Assembly: GCA_008933995.1 (NCBI GenBank)
Contig: WARS01001600.1
Span: 1 to 64,000 of the forward strand
Reading direction: 5' to 3'
Length of the DNA stretch: 64,000 nucleotides
Source of the DNA: Datnioides undecimradiatus
Lineage: Eukaryota; Chordata; Actinopteri; Lobotiformes; Datnioididae
The translations under genes and the position numbers were made by a program. The stretch's first letter is position 1. The number at the start of each line of letters is the position of its first letter. Below, piece after piece: positions 63,304-64,000 of this stretch. Under the pieces are notes generated by a model. The model saw only the letters and a list, made by a program, of their open reading frames with translations. It was not told the origin of the DNA and ran no database searches.

Positions 63304-64000
63304 GTAAACCAGCGATGCATTATAAACTGTGGCTGCACCCTCATCTCCATTCACAGCTCTGGCAGCCACTGATTTCACACTGTACGGAGATGATCGCCTG
63401 TTACACAGCCCCAGGCGGCTCATGTTGGTTATCCCAGCGTTTTGCAGTCGAATGTCTGCTCAGCGCTGTAGTGCATTGTGTCATTTCCTGCGGGCAAATT
63501 TCCCATTAGTGACAGAAAACCAGTTGAAGTTTGGACAATTAGCAGCTGTGGCTGGTAGAGTGGGGAAGGTTCAATCACCTGATCTCCTGTCCATTGCTCC
63601 TGATGGTGAGGTCGGCAAATGTCATGGTAGCTGGCTGCTGTCGCTGTGTGAATTAGAGACAGAGTGTGGTGCTCTTTGAATGCAGTGGGTGAAGCATTCA
63701 GATGATAAACTATAGCAGCAGTAGCTCAGTGTAAAATACTCAATTTTACCATCAAGCAAATATTACCAGTGAACTTTAAAGTGTGAAAAGTGCTAATACA
63801 GTAATGCAGAGTGGACCCCGTCAGGGTTTTTATATGTTATTGTTTTTTATTGTGTGCATTAAAAGAATTTTAATGTCAAATGTAAGGATGAATAGCAAAG
63901 CACGTGGTCACGTTAATTATCCCTATATCTCCCATTATATTTAGTTTGGTTTAGATCTGGATGTTTGTAGGTCACAGCGCGATTCACATCATTTTCATGC
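63304..64000 (+). other. TLCD3-type gene intron, cut by the window edge
   Basis: Starts at the CAG|GTAAAC donor. I searched by eye for the next expected exon (a KQQHTL-type start) and did not find it, so the intron probably continues past 64000. The open frames here have no domain support. Confidence 0.6.

Noticed and set aside
1..64000. CRISPR arrays, phage, operons or toxin systems
   Set aside because: Intron-rich vertebrate genes throughout; no direct-repeat arrays or bacterial gene organisation seen.

Overview
The window is vertebrate nuclear DNA, most likely from a percomorph-type teleost fish. Genes are split into many short exons with GT/AG introns. The predicted proteins align over their whole length with vertebrate families. 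The non-coding DNA carries several repeats I recognise from teleost genomes: an RTE/Rex3-like LINE ending in a GATG-type tail, a fold-back element with TTAGCTTAGCATAAAGACTG arms, a teleost 3'-end repeat, and many CA/TG microsatellites. There are no bacterial operons, CRISPR arrays, rRNA or tRNA genes that I can see.

Layout, all on the + strand. (1) tbcel, tubulin-folding cofactor E-like: a promoter and putative non-coding exon at about 87-171, coding exons at 3201-8732, then a long downstream tail that may be 3' UTR. (2) About 8.7-16.4 kb: no gene seen; a decayed LINE (10620-11935) is itself split by a small element with inverted ends. (3) usp2, ubiquitin-specific protease 2, takes up most of the window (about 16.4-56.0 kb). 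It has two promoters and two first coding exons. A long Ser-rich isoform starts at 28105 (604 aa) and a short isoform starts at 37833 (397 aa). Both splice into the same 11 downstream exons (48598-54717), which encode the USP catalytic domain. The exon phases close exactly and the lengths match the two mammalian USP2 isoforms (605 and 396 aa). (4) A GIMAP/AIG1-type GTPase gene (58986-61189) encodes two GTPase domains in tandem. (5) The 5' part of a TLCD3-type (FAM57) TLC-domain membrane protein gene (62087-63303) runs off the right edge.

The genes are independent transcription units and do not form a pathway. Their exon structures were rebuilt by hand from splice consensus, reading phase and recalled family sequences. 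UTRs, promoters and repeat names are less certain. I see no obviously new multi-gene system. The items most worth a second look are: a phase-compatible upstream exon chain that would add 51 residues to TBCEL without a stop; a 51-codon overlapping upstream ORF on the long usp2 mRNA; a cluster of CpG palindromes beside an E-box near the usp2 promoter; a paired E-box inverted repeat in a usp2 intron; a nested transposon; and the two-domain GIMAP with an altered second G4 motif and an 84-bp stop-free intron.
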